From contig JALWTD010000016.1 of assembly GCA_027082925.1 (NCBI GenBank), positions 1-64,000 on the forward strand: a stretch of DNA of 64,000 nucleotides, written 5' to 3'. This document shows, one piece after another, positions 26,863 through 35,286 of this stretch (position 1 is its first letter; every line of letters starts with the position of its first letter). Under the pieces are notes generated by a model, which did not search any database, was not told the DNA's origin, and saw only the letters and a list, made by a program, of their open reading frames with translations. Source of the stretch: Flavobacteriaceae bacterium. Lineage in GTDB: Bacteria > Bacteroidota > Bacteroidia > Flavobacteriales > Flavobacteriaceae. Made by a program: the position numbers and the translations under genes.

Positions 26863-27582
26863 ATGAAAAAAGTAATTTTTAGCATCCTGCTTTCAGTACT
26901 TGTTATTTCTTGTAATGACTATGGAGAAAAGGTAATGTATAACGGAACCGATGTATATTACAAAAACGGTGTTACCGAAGCACAAGCTCATAAATTAGGG
27001 AAATATTTAGAAGAATCTGAATTTGCCGACGGAGCCGAAAAATCTGTTCAATTAGTAATCGATGAAAACACAAATAACTTAACTTTTAGAATGGTTACCA
27101 TTGATGAAGCTATTAACGATAGTTCTTACAATATTATTTTTAAAAACTTTATGAGAGAACTTTCTGAGCTTTTTGACAATAAACCTGTTGATATTCATTT
27201 GTGTAACGATTCGTTTGAAACGGTTAAAACATATTCCTTTAGTGAACTTCCTAAATATGTTTTTGCTAAAAAAACACAAATTTTGTACACAAAATATGTG
27301 ACCGAAGAAGAAGCTATTAAACTTAAAGATTTTTTAATTGCTAAAAATTTTGCCGATGACGCCAATCCTAAAACGGTTGAATTATCTAAAGAAGATGATA
27401 CTTATTTGTTTAGAATGGTAGTAAAAGAAGGTTCCGATACAAACGAAGCTAGCGTTATTGTGCTTAAATTTTTTGGAGAAGCTATTGCAAAAAATGTATT
27501 TGATAATAAACCGCTTAAAGTACATATGTGCAACACTAAAATGGAAACTTTAAAAGTAATTGATTTAACTCATGAAATATAG
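26863..27582 (+). CDS. Lipoprotein with two copies of an unnamed domain
   Basis: This 239-aa protein has a lipoprotein signal (MKKVIFSILLSVLVISC). Two homologous halves of about 105 residues follow: one starts at VMYNGTDVYYKNGVTEAQA, the second at KKTQILYTKYVTEEEAIKL. Both share the pattern of Tyr, then Thr-x-x-EA, Leu-Lys/Gly, an F-A-D box (ESEFADGAEKSVQL and AKNFADDANPKTVEL), FRMV, and a final Val-His-x-Cys-Asn. A third single copy is encoded at 31670. I do not recognise the domain. It lies 6 bp after the MORN gene and overlaps the next by 11 bp. Confidence 0.78.
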   Translation: MKKVIFSILLSVLVISCNDYGEKVMYNGTDVYYKNGVTEAQAHKLGKYLEESEFADGAEKSVQLVIDENTNNLTFRMVTIDEAINDSSYNIIFKNFMRELSELFDNKPVDIHLCNDSFETVKTYSFSELPKYVFAKKTQILYTKYVTEEEAIKLKDFLIAKNFADDANPKTVELSKEDDTYLFRMVVKEGSDTNEASVIVLKFFGEAIAKNVFDNKPLKVHMCNTKMETLKVIDLTHEI

Positions 27583-28052
27583 CAGCTCTATTTTGGTTTT
27601 AATATCAATCTTATTGTCAAATACCTTGTTTGCTCAATTAGATAAAGGCTATATCAAATTTTTTAAAAAAACACCTAAAAGTTTTGTATTAAACGTTATT
27701 ACCGAAAAAGAAAAAAACGGAACGTTTATATATAAAAAACACGTTAAGTACGTAGCAGAAATACAAGATTATTTAATGATAAATCCAAACCTATCTTTTA
27801 ACAGTGTCGATATTTACTTTGGAGGCGAACTGACAAAAAGTGTAAAATTTGAAAACAACAACCCTTCAAAAATAGCATCTTACATTACGTATTTATACAA
27901 TAAAAAAAGGAAACATTGTACATAAAAAAGTAGGTTTTGTAGAATTTTACTACACTTACAAATACGATAAATTTAACAACTGGATTGAATCTGTTAAAAC
28001 TGCAAAGGGATTTTCAACAAGAACTATTTATAAAAGAACTATCAATTATTAA
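27572..28052 (+). pseudogene. Exported protein interrupted by a +1 frameshift in an A7 tract
   Basis: The first frame (27572-27925) gives a signal peptide (ending NTLFAQ) and about 90 sensible residues, then runs into HCT and a stop. In the neighbouring frame the protein sense continues from 27903 without a break (GNIVHKKVGFVEFYYTYKYD and on) to a stop at 28050-28052. Removing one A from the seven-A run at 27902-27908 joins them into one 159-aa protein. This may be a sequencing error, a real mutation, or slippage-based switching. It overlaps the preceding lipoprotein gene by 11 bp. The family is unrecognised. Confidence 0.72.
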
Positions 28053-28062
28053 AACCTTTTAA

Positions 28063-29142
28063 GTGTTTAAAAAAACAAGCTTTTTAATACTGTTTATTCC
28101 GTTGTGGTTAAGTGCAAATATGGCTTCTCCTTTACAATTTGGAACATTAGTTACTAGTCCATTTACTAGTAAATATGTAGCCATTACCCATGAAAATATA
28201 GCTATAAAAATCAATCGTGATTTTAGCATTGCAACCTACACTATTGAATATCATATTTATTCCGAAAAAAAAGGCTTACAAATACCACTACTTTTTTATG
28301 CCTCAGAATATTTAGACGATTTTACAGTAACTATTGATGGTCTTCCTGTTACCATAAAACCTTATAATATAGGTGATGCATTAACTAATTTTGATACTAT
28401 TTTTAACGCACACTTTAATGAAAATTTATCTGTAAAAACTGACGATTATACCGAACAATTCTCCTTAAATAAAAAAGACTTTTTATACTTTGAAACTGCT
28501 ATTTCTGAAGGAAATCATGTTATAAAAGTAACGTATAAAGCAACTCCTTGGAGTTATGATGAAACTTGGCTTACAAACTATACATTTAGGTATGCTTTAG
28601 CTCCTGCAAAATATTGGAAATCATTTGGAAGCCTTCAAATAGTTTTAGATGCCTCCGAATTTAAGAATCCTATAAAAACAAACTTGGGCAATGTAACTAA
28701 TGGCGATTTAAATACCCTTTCTAAATGGACTTTTGATGAACTACCGAGCGATTTTATTGAAATATCATTCAATCCTAAAATGAGTACGTGGGCTCAATTT
28801 TTAATTTCAATGGACACATTTGGAATTTCACTATCTATAAGCCTGTTTTTGGTGCTAGTTCATTTTTATGCCATTTCTAAATACCGTAAAATAAACTTAA
28901 AAAAAACCTTTTCACCGGTGGTTCTCATCGGTTCTTTTATCATTCCTTTTTTATTTGTTGCAGGTCTGGTTTTCGCATATGCCCTAATTGACAACGCACT
29001 TGGAAAGTACGCAAACGGACGTAGAAGTTACGGACTTATTTACAACTTTTTTATGCTTCCTATCTATTGTATTTGCTACTTATTAATTGCTTTAATGTTT
29101 GATTTTTTTATAAAACTACACATAAAAAGGTCAAGAAGCTAA
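28063..29142 (+). CDS. Membrane protein with large exported N-terminal domain
   Basis: This 359-aa protein has a GTG start at 28063, followed by a good signal peptide (FKKTSFLILFIPLWLSAN). A beta-rich extracytoplasmic domain follows (about 25-240; ENIAIKINRDFSIATYTIEY, FLYFETAISEGNHVIKVTYK), then three C-terminal membrane helices (about 248-272, 285-312, 325-350) and a basic end. I do not recognise it. It is the last gene behind palindrome copy 1, 10 bp after the repaired end of the frameshifted gene. Confidence 0.72.
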   Translation: MFKKTSFLILFIPLWLSANMASPLQFGTLVTSPFTSKYVAITHENIAIKINRDFSIATYTIEYHIYSEKKGLQIPLLFYASEYLDDFTVTIDGLPVTIKPYNIGDALTNFDTIFNAHFNENLSVKTDDYTEQFSLNKKDFLYFETAISEGNHVIKVTYKATPWSYDETWLTNYTFRYALAPAKYWKSFGSLQIVLDASEFKNPIKTNLGNVTNGDLNTLSKWTFDELPSDFIEISFNPKMSTWAQFLISMDTFGISLSISLFLVLVHFYAISKYRKINLKKTFSPVVLIGSFIIPFLFVAGLVFAYALIDNALGKYANGRRSYGLIYNFFMLPIYCICYLLIALMFDFFIKLHIKRSRS

Positions 29143-29159
29143 CCATTGCCATTCTCCCC

Positions 29160-29210
29160 AATATACGACATATGTCGTATTGATTAACCTAAAGGTTTAT
29201 TGGACATTTG
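29160..29210 (+). promoter_or_regulatory. Palindrome-controlled promoter, copy 2
   Basis: This is the same 18-bp palindrome as copy 1, at 29163-29180, identical over 26 bp including flanks (29160-29185). It again ends in a -33 TTG (29180-29182), followed after 20 nt by GACATTTG (29203-29210) as the -7 box. The start codon is 29 bp further on. Identical spacing in both copies argues against chance. Confidence 0.75.
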
Positions 29211-29239
29211 GCATTATTAACACCTTAAATTCTATTATT

Positions 29240-29719
29240 ATGAAAATGTTGTCAAAAAAATTAACTTTTTTAATTGTCTTTTGTGCTTTTACTTCATCTA
29301 TTTCTTTTTCTCAAAAGTTAATTACCAAAGAAGAGATTTCAACCAATAAAATTGCAGAAATTTTTAAAAACGCCTATGTTGAAGTACTAAGCGTTCAAGA
29401 TTCCTATCTTAAAGTAAAAGATGTTTTTACAGCGTTTATTGATATTGACGCTGATAAAAGATTCATTTCTATCAGTGGTAATTATAGCTTCCAACCTAAT
29501 ACTCCTAAAAATCAAATATTAGAACTTATTAATAAAATTAACCGGGAAGTTATTATGGTAAAATGCTACTATAAAGAATCTAACAACTCTATCAATTATG
29601 TTTACTATTACTGGGTTGAAGGCGGATTTACCGATACTTCTCTTATTAAAGCGTATAAATTATACAATACTGCCTTAAGACTTTCACTTAAAAAAGATAG
29701 TAATCAAATTATTCAATAA
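29240..29719 (+). CDS. Small exported protein, YbjN-like by pattern
   Basis: This 159-aa protein starts at ATG 29240, which gives a signal peptide ending SSISFSQ; the longer frame begins at the palindrome itself. The mature part has the alternating pattern of YbjN/type III-chaperone-like folds (FIDIDADKRFISISGNY, ILELINKINREVIMVKCYY, FTDTSLIKAYKLYNTAL). That resemblance is weak and by eye. It is the first gene behind palindrome copy 2 and lies 11 bp before the beta-propeller gene. Confidence 0.68.
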   Translation: MKMLSKKLTFLIVFCAFTSSISFSQKLITKEEISTNKIAEIFKNAYVEVLSVQDSYLKVKDVFTAFIDIDADKRFISISGNYSFQPNTPKNQILELINKINREVIMVKCYYKESNNSINYVYYYWVEGGFTDTSLIKAYKLYNTALRLSLKKDSNQIIQ

Positions 29720-29730
29720 AAAAACGAACT

Positions 29731-31596
29731 ATGAAATCATTTTTTAGAAAAAAAATAATCCTAAATATTGTATTTACACTAAGTGTACTTACCTTATTTT
29801 CTCAAAATCCCGATGTAAATTACACATTTAACGGGCAAGTAAAATGGATGCTACTTACTAATACCGGTACGCTTTTAGCCTCTACCGGAGAAGCGCTTGT
29901 TGGTATTAGACCAAACACAACAAGTCCTTCATTTAAATTAGATCGCCTAAAAAAAATTAAAGAAGAAAATCTTGAGTTTGTACCCGGCACGCCTTATCTA
30001 ATAATTAAGCCAAAAGGCATGATGACCCATACCGTTGTAATAGATATTATTAAAGGGAAAATTGTTTTCGACTCTAAAGCCGAAAAATGGCAAAATGGGG
30101 TAACAAGTCGCCACTTTATTTCTCCGGAAATGAAATTTGTGGTAAACGGAATGCATAAAGAAAAAGGATTGGGGCAATATAAAGGCGGTGTCGGGTTGTA
30201 TGATATGCTTGATGGAAAACTAATACGCATTTTTGAACGAAAAGCAGGAAACCCTATGAGTGGGAAACCTGATATTATGGGCGATAATATTATTATTCCC
30301 GGTATTAAAAATATTACGTGTTATTCCATCAATTCAGGTGCTATAAAATGGACTGCAAATGTTAAAAATGCCACACAAATTATTACAAATGAAGAAACCA
30401 ATGAAATTTACGCTTTTAGATCTAAAGGAACCAATACTGTTGTATATAAGATAAATGCTGATAATGGAAATTTACTATGGTCTGAAGGCAATAAAATAAA
30501 TGGTGTTATTGCTCGTATTAACTTTACCGAACACGGATTAGCCTTGGTTACAAACATTGTTAAGTCAGGACAAAAAGGTTTTGTAGGAAAAATTGCAAAC
30601 AAAGTAAAAGGCTCTGGACAATCTAAAGTGTATTTATTAGATTTAAAAACAGGTGCTGATAAGTGGAAAAAATCTCCAAAAACAAAGGGAATTATTAGTC
30701 ACTTTTATATTGAAGACGATGGTATTCTATTTGCTGTAGCCACAGGAGGTATTAATAAGGTTGGTTTTGACGGAACTCCTCTTTGGAAAAAACCGCTAAA
30801 AACAGGACCTGGTATACAAATTATGGCAAGAGTAGATAAAGGTATTTTATACATCTCACAAACAGATACTGATATTATTGACATGAAAACCGGTAAATCT
30901 GTTTTTGGAAAAGCTTTAAAATATAAAAATTCGAAAGCCGTATGCTCTACCTTTGATAAAGACAGAAATCGCTTTTTAGTATCTTGTAAAAGCGGTATCT
31001 ATGAAATTGACGGAAGCAATGGTGAATACAATCTTATTGCAAAAGATTCTAAATTTGAAGGAAAAGAAGACCCTTCAAGCATACAAATACGACAAGGTGG
31101 AATATTACTTTCATCAAGTCAAAATCTAACAATGTTAGATTTTCAAGGAGATACAAAATGGCATGTGTATCACAAAGCTCCCGGAATTAGCACGTTTGGA
31201 AAAGTGTTTATGGCTGCGTTAGCTGTTTCGTCTATGGCCATGGCAAATGCTTCTGCATACCAAGCCGGAGCTAATAGAGCTGCTTTAGGATCGTACCATT
31301 CTGAAACAAGAAGAATGGAGAGTTATCAAGAAGGTTTTGGAAATATTGCAAGTGCTTCTTTTAAAGAATTAAACAAGCGATTTAAAGCAACCAAAGCAAC
31401 TGAAAATTCAGCATTTATATTAACAAAATTAAATAACGGTGTAGGATTGGTTAAGGTAGATAAAGATACAGGAGAAACGGTAGATGAAATTTTATTGAAA
31501 GATAAAAAACCAATGTATGAAGTAGATGACATTGAAGGTGTTTTGTACTTTAAATCTAAAGGAAATACCATTAGTGCATTTAATTTAAAAAAATAG
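29731..31596 (+). CDS. Exported PQQ-like beta-propeller protein
   Basis: This 621-aa protein has a signal peptide (ending LTLFSQ). A WD/PQQ-like beta-propeller spans about 25-480, with repeated blade motifs ending in the pattern G-x-x-x-W: SGAIKWTANV, NGNLLWSEGN, TGADKWKKS, GTPLWKKPL, QGDTKWHVYH. An Ala/Met-rich segment (about 488-515) follows, then a further propeller-like tail. It probably acts as a binding scaffold in the periplasm or at the surface rather than as a PQQ enzyme. A terminator follows. Confidence 0.8.
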   Translation: MKSFFRKKIILNIVFTLSVLTLFSQNPDVNYTFNGQVKWMLLTNTGTLLASTGEALVGIRPNTTSPSFKLDRLKKIKEENLEFVPGTPYLIIKPKGMMTHTVVIDIIKGKIVFDSKAEKWQNGVTSRHFISPEMKFVVNGMHKEKGLGQYKGGVGLYDMLDGKLIRIFERKAGNPMSGKPDIMGDNIIIPGIKNITCYSINSGAIKWTANVKNATQIITNEETNEIYAFRSKGTNTVVYKINADNGNLLWSEGNKINGVIARINFTEHGLALVTNIVKSGQKGFVGKIANKVKGSGQSKVYLLDLKTGADKWKKSPKTKGIISHFYIEDDGILFAVATGGINKVGFDGTPLWKKPLKTGPGIQIMARVDKGILYISQTDTDIIDMKTGKSVFGKALKYKNSKAVCSTFDKDRNRFLVSCKSGIYEIDGSNGEYNLIAKDSKFEGKEDPSSIQIRQGGILLSSSQNLTMLDFQGDTKWHVYHKAPGISTFGKVFMAALAVSSMAMANASAYQAGANRAALGSYHSETRRMESYQEGFGNIASASFKELNKRFKATKATENSAFILTKLNNGVGLVKVDKDTGETVDEILLKDKKPMYEVDDIEGVLYFKSKGNTISAFNLKK

Positions 31597-31609
31597 GTTT
31601 TTATACCTT

Positions 31610-31655
31610 AAAAGGCTGTCTTTATTTTCCTCACACTAAATAAAACAGCCTTTTT
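31610..31655 (+). terminator. Rho-independent terminator after the beta-propeller gene
   Basis: Stem AAAAGGCTGT / ACAGC-CTTTT has an inner extension TTTATTT / AAATAAA and ends in five T. It separates the propeller gene from the lipoprotein at 31670, although readthrough is possible. Confidence 0.75.
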
Positions 31656-31669
31656 CAATTAAAATACAT

Positions 31670-32059
31670 ATGAAAAATGTGCTTAAATTACTCGTGTTAT
31701 TATTTTTTGCATCGTGCACTTCTAACTACGGAAATAAACTAGAGTACAATAAAACAGAAATATATTATACCGATAAAATAACGTTAGAAGAAGCGAAAAA
31801 GCTTGGAGATTACCTTATAAAATCTGAATTTGCTGATGGGGTCACTCGGTCTGTTCAATTAACAAAAGACGAACAAACAGGAAGCTATATTTTTAAAATG
31901 GCAACAAAAAAAAGTATTGCTAATAACGAGCTGTACATTGTACTGGCCAAAGTAATAGCCAAACAATTTTCCGATTCTATTTTTAATAAAACACCTGTTG
32001 ACTATTATTTCTGCGATCAAAAATTTAATCCTATTAGAAAAATTCCGTTTGAAAAATAA
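31670..32059 (+). CDS. Lipoprotein with one copy of the unnamed FAD-box domain
   Basis: This 129-aa protein has a lipoprotein signal (MKNVLKLLVLLFFASC). One copy follows of the domain found twice in the lipoprotein at 26863: KLEYNKTEIYYTDKITLEEAKKL, then SEFADGVTRSVQL, FKMATKK, and YYFCDQKF at the end. The paralogy links the two palindrome-controlled regions. It is followed one base later by a two-TM protein. The function is unknown; FAD here means the residues Phe-Ala-Asp, not the cofactor. Confidence 0.75.
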   Translation: MKNVLKLLVLLFFASCTSNYGNKLEYNKTEIYYTDKITLEEAKKLGDYLIKSEFADGVTRSVQLTKDEQTGSYIFKMATKKSIANNELYIVLAKVIAKQFSDSIFNKTPVDYYFCDQKFNPIRKIPFEK

Positions 32060-32060
32060 A

Positions 32061-32579
32061 ATGTCAAATACTGCTCCTGCATACTCAAAACTGTTAGCCA
32101 ACTGGACATACACTCCCAGCGAATGGAACTCATATGTGAAAATAACTAAAAAACTAAAACTTGAAGATCATATTTACTTTGGTTTTGGTATTTTAATACT
32201 TTGCACTCCGGGACTTATGTGGATTAAAGGCACTTCCTTTTTTACTGCAATACTATTTTCTGCTCCGTTAGCATTGTTAATACCTTGGCTCAGATTTCGG
32301 TTTGGAAGTCCGCATTTAAAATCAACAAAAACGGCGTCGTATATAAAAATACATACAAATTTTTTAAACATTAACGGACAAAAAATTCCTTTAGAAGGTC
32401 CTAAAAAATGGGTGAAAAATATTAAAATAATTGAGCATAAAGAATGGTTTTTATTAGAATTTGACATTGCCTGGAATACACATAAAGGAACTACAAATGA
32501 TGAAACTAGGATTCCCATTCCTCCAAGCAAACTTCAAAAAGCATTAGAACTTATAGACACTTTTAAGAACCGTGTTTAA
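32061..32579 (+). CDS. Two-TM membrane protein, unknown
   Basis: This 172-aa protein starts at ATG 32061, just after the lipoprotein stop; the longer frame from 31998 overlaps that gene and is less likely. Two adjacent membrane helices lie at about 39-78 (HIYFGFGILILCTPGLMW, FFTAILFSAPLALLIPWL), followed by a soluble beta-rich domain of about 90 residues. The topology resembles small PH-like or DUF membrane proteins, but I do not recognise a family. Confidence 0.7.
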   Translation: MSNTAPAYSKLLANWTYTPSEWNSYVKITKKLKLEDHIYFGFGILILCTPGLMWIKGTSFFTAILFSAPLALLIPWLRFRFGSPHLKSTKTASYIKIHTNFLNINGQKIPLEGPKKWVKNIKIIEHKEWFLLEFDIAWNTHKGTTNDETRIPIPPSKLQKALELIDTFKNRV

Positions 32580-32678
32580 ATTAATAGTTGTAAAAAATAT
32601 TTTAAATACCAATAGCTGTTTTTCAATATTATTCACTTCTTTATTTTTTGTATATTGCTGTAAATCAATTTTATTTAA

Positions 32679-34499
32679 ATGAAAAAAGGGCTCTTTTTCA
32701 TATTTGTTTTAGTTTTTAGTTATACCTTTTCTCAAAATGCAGCATATGTAGATAGTTTAGAGGTTTCTATAAAATCGTTGCCTAAAAAGCAACAATTAAA
32801 AGTTATTTTAGAGATTCCTTATGATAAGTTTATAGGAAATATTTCAAAATCCGAATTACTTTCAAAAAAAGCAATTGATTTGGCCAAAGAACTTGGTGAT
32901 ATTAATGCATTAGCCGATGCATATATAAAACTATCTCTTGTATACACCTATAAAGATAAAAGAGAAAAGAAAATTATATTTAACCTAAAAGCCATCCGAA
33001 TTTATGAGGAAATAGGCGAAATTGAAAAAGCCGGATACGCCTATGGAGAACTTGGCTTTTCTATAAAACATGAAGATTTTAAAAACGCATTGTACTATAT
33101 GAGAAAGGGCATTCAACTACTTGAAACCCTAAAAAACTCAAATAAAGTTGATGCAACCTACGACAATTATGGCATTTTACAAGGCATGTTAAAACGATAT
33201 GATAGTGCCTTTTACTACCACAATAAATCACTTCAAATAAAAAAACAAAACAACGACAGTGTTGGTATTCCTTACGGATATGTTCACTTGGCCACAGTAA
33301 ATATTAACCTTAAAAAATTTAATCTTGCTAAAAAATATATAGATAGCGCTCATTTTATAAGACTAAAAAGAAAAGATACTTACGGAATAACCGATAACTA
33401 TGTGTATTATGGCGATTTGTATTTTGCGAAAAAAAATTACCCAAAAGCAATTTCATTTTTCGAAAAAGGATATGCCCTGTCTGTGAAAAATAACTTTCAA
33501 TCGCTTCAAAAATATTGTGCAAAATATTTAACTGAAGCATATAAAGCAAATAACGATTATAAAAATGCCTATAAGTACATTCAAATACATCAAAACTTAA
33601 AAGATAGTACAATTAATGCTGAAACAAATAGTAGAGTTGCCAGACTACAAATAGAATTTGAAACCGAAAAAAAAGAAAAAGAAATTGCACAACAAAAAGA
33701 ACAACTTTTAAAAAATGAGCTGGAGCTAAAGAATAAAAACCTATTTACACTTATTTTAGGATTCGGAATTTTAATCCTTGGCATTATTTTATTTGGGTTT
33801 TACAAACGCAATCAACACAAACGAAAAGAATTTTTAAATAAGTTGGCCTTAAAAGAATCTCAAACATACAGTAAGTTACAAGATCAGCGTTTACGCATTT
33901 CTAGAGATTTGCATGACAATATTGGCTCTCAGCTTACTTTTATTATTTCATCTATTGACAATTTGAAATTTTTAACAAAAAAATCAAATCTTCAGCTTCA
34001 AAATAAACTTTCAGAGATAAATGAATTTGCCAATAGTACCATTTCTCAACTTAGAGACACCATTTGGGCTATGAACAAAAATGAAATTACATTTGAAGAC
34101 CTCCAAAGCAGAATACTCGCCTTTATAGAAAAGGCAAAAACAATGACTAACAATACGCAGTTTGTATTTAACTCAACCGTTAAGAATTCTATCGTTTTTT
34201 CTTCAATAAAAGGAATCAATATTTTTAGAGTTATTCAAGAAGCTATAAACAATACCATTAAGTACGCAAATGCTTCAAAAGTATTTATATCCATTTCTGA
34301 AAATGAAACAAATTTAATTTTTGAAATAAAAGATGACGGGAAAGGATTTGACATTTCTACCGTAGAAATTGGTAACGGATTAAAAAATATGCAAAATAGA
34401 ATAGAAGAAATTGGAGGGCAACTAACCATTCATTCAAATCCAAACCAAGGAACAACTATTACAATTTCTTGTATAAAAAATAAGACAAATGCCTTATAG
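32679..34499 (+). CDS. TPR sensor histidine kinase (HisKA_3 type)
   Basis: This 606-aa protein has a signal peptide (ending YTFSQ). A periplasmic array of TPR-like helices spans about 45-320, then comes a coiled coil, one membrane helix (about 356-376, LFTLILGFGILILGIILFGF), and a NarL-type kinase core. The phospho-acceptor is His412 in SRDLHDNIGSQL. The ATPase domain shows FRVIQEAINNTIKYA (N box), DDGKGFD (G1) and GNGLKNMQNR. It should phosphorylate the LuxR-type regulator encoded 35 bp downstream. The periplasmic TPR sensor suits detection of an envelope protein or peptide signal. Confidence 0.93.
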   Translation: MKKGLFFIFVLVFSYTFSQNAAYVDSLEVSIKSLPKKQQLKVILEIPYDKFIGNISKSELLSKKAIDLAKELGDINALADAYIKLSLVYTYKDKREKKIIFNLKAIRIYEEIGEIEKAGYAYGELGFSIKHEDFKNALYYMRKGIQLLETLKNSNKVDATYDNYGILQGMLKRYDSAFYYHNKSLQIKKQNNDSVGIPYGYVHLATVNINLKKFNLAKKYIDSAHFIRLKRKDTYGITDNYVYYGDLYFAKKNYPKAISFFEKGYALSVKNNFQSLQKYCAKYLTEAYKANNDYKNAYKYIQIHQNLKDSTINAETNSRVARLQIEFETEKKEKEIAQQKEQLLKNELELKNKNLFTLILGFGILILGIILFGFYKRNQHKRKEFLNKLALKESQTYSKLQDQRLRISRDLHDNIGSQLTFIISSIDNLKFLTKKSNLQLQNKLSEINEFANSTISQLRDTIWAMNKNEITFEDLQSRILAFIEKAKTMTNNTQFVFNSTVKNSIVFSSIKGINIFRVIQEAINNTIKYANASKVFISISENETNLIFEIKDDGKGFDISTVEIGNGLKNMQNRIEEIGGQLTIHSNPNQGTTITISCIKNKTNAL

Positions 34500-34534
34500 T
34501 TTTTACTTATTTTTATACTTACATTTATATAATT

Positions 34535-35185
34535 ATGAATCTTAAAATAGCCATAGCAGAAGATAATAGCTTTTTAGCAAGAGCAGTAATTGAGAAGTTA
34601 TCTTTTTACAACGATTTAAATTTTAAATTTAAAGGGGCTAATGGTGCCGAACTTATAGGTAAATTAGAAACAAATCATAACATTGATGTTATTTTAATGG
34701 ATATTCAAATGCCTGAAATGGATGGCATAACGGCTACTGAAATTATTAAAAACAAATACCCACAAATAAAAATAATAATGCTCACTGTTTTTGATGACGA
34801 TGAGAATATTTTTAACGCTATTAAGGCCGGTGCAAACGGATACTTACTCAAAGAAATTACCGCCGAAAACTTACATAACTGTATTTTAGAAGTTGTAAGC
34901 GGCGGAGCTCCTATGACTCCAAGTATAGCTTTAAAAACACTAAACTTACTTCGAAACCCTGTTATTATAGAAAATACCGACGAGATTGAGAAAATTAAAT
35001 TATCTAAAAGAGAAATTGAAATTTTAGAACAATTAAGCAAGGGGTTAAACTATAATAATATTGCCGAAAATTTATTTATATCACCTTCAACTGTTCGTAA
35101 ACATATTGAGAATATTTACAAAAAACTTCAAGTACACAACAAAATGGAAGCTGTACTTAAAGCTAAAAAACACAAATTAATTTAG
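34535..35185 (+). CDS. LuxR/NarL-type response regulator
   Basis: This 216-aa protein has an N-terminal receiver with Asp56 in LMDIQMPEMDG, Thr in MLTVFDDD and Lys in YLLKEIT. A C-terminal GerE/LuxR helix-turn-helix follows (LSKREIEILEQLSKGLNY, ISPSTVRKHIENIYKKL). It is paired with the upstream TPR kinase. Regulators of this class bind short inverted repeats as dimers, so it is the best local candidate to bind the palindromes at 25561 and 29163; this is inference. Confidence 0.95.
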   Translation: MNLKIAIAEDNSFLARAVIEKLSFYNDLNFKFKGANGAELIGKLETNHNIDVILMDIQMPEMDGITATEIIKNKYPQIKIIMLTVFDDDENIFNAIKAGANGYLLKEITAENLHNCILEVVSGGAPMTPSIALKTLNLLRNPVIIENTDEIEKIKLSKREIEILEQLSKGLNYNNIAENLFISPSTVRKHIENIYKKLQVHNKMEAVLKAKKHKLI

Positions 35186-35286
35186 CTTTAACACCTCACA
35201 AACATCACTTCAAAAGGGCAATGAGATAAATCGATTAAAAAAATGCTTATATTGAGAGAAATTTAAATATTGTTTTCTTTTCTTAG

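Noticed and set aside
29731-31596. PQQ-dependent dehydrogenase
   Set aside because: Only propeller repeats are visible; no catalytic Asp/Glu/Cys-Cys context of quinoprotein dehydrogenases was found.
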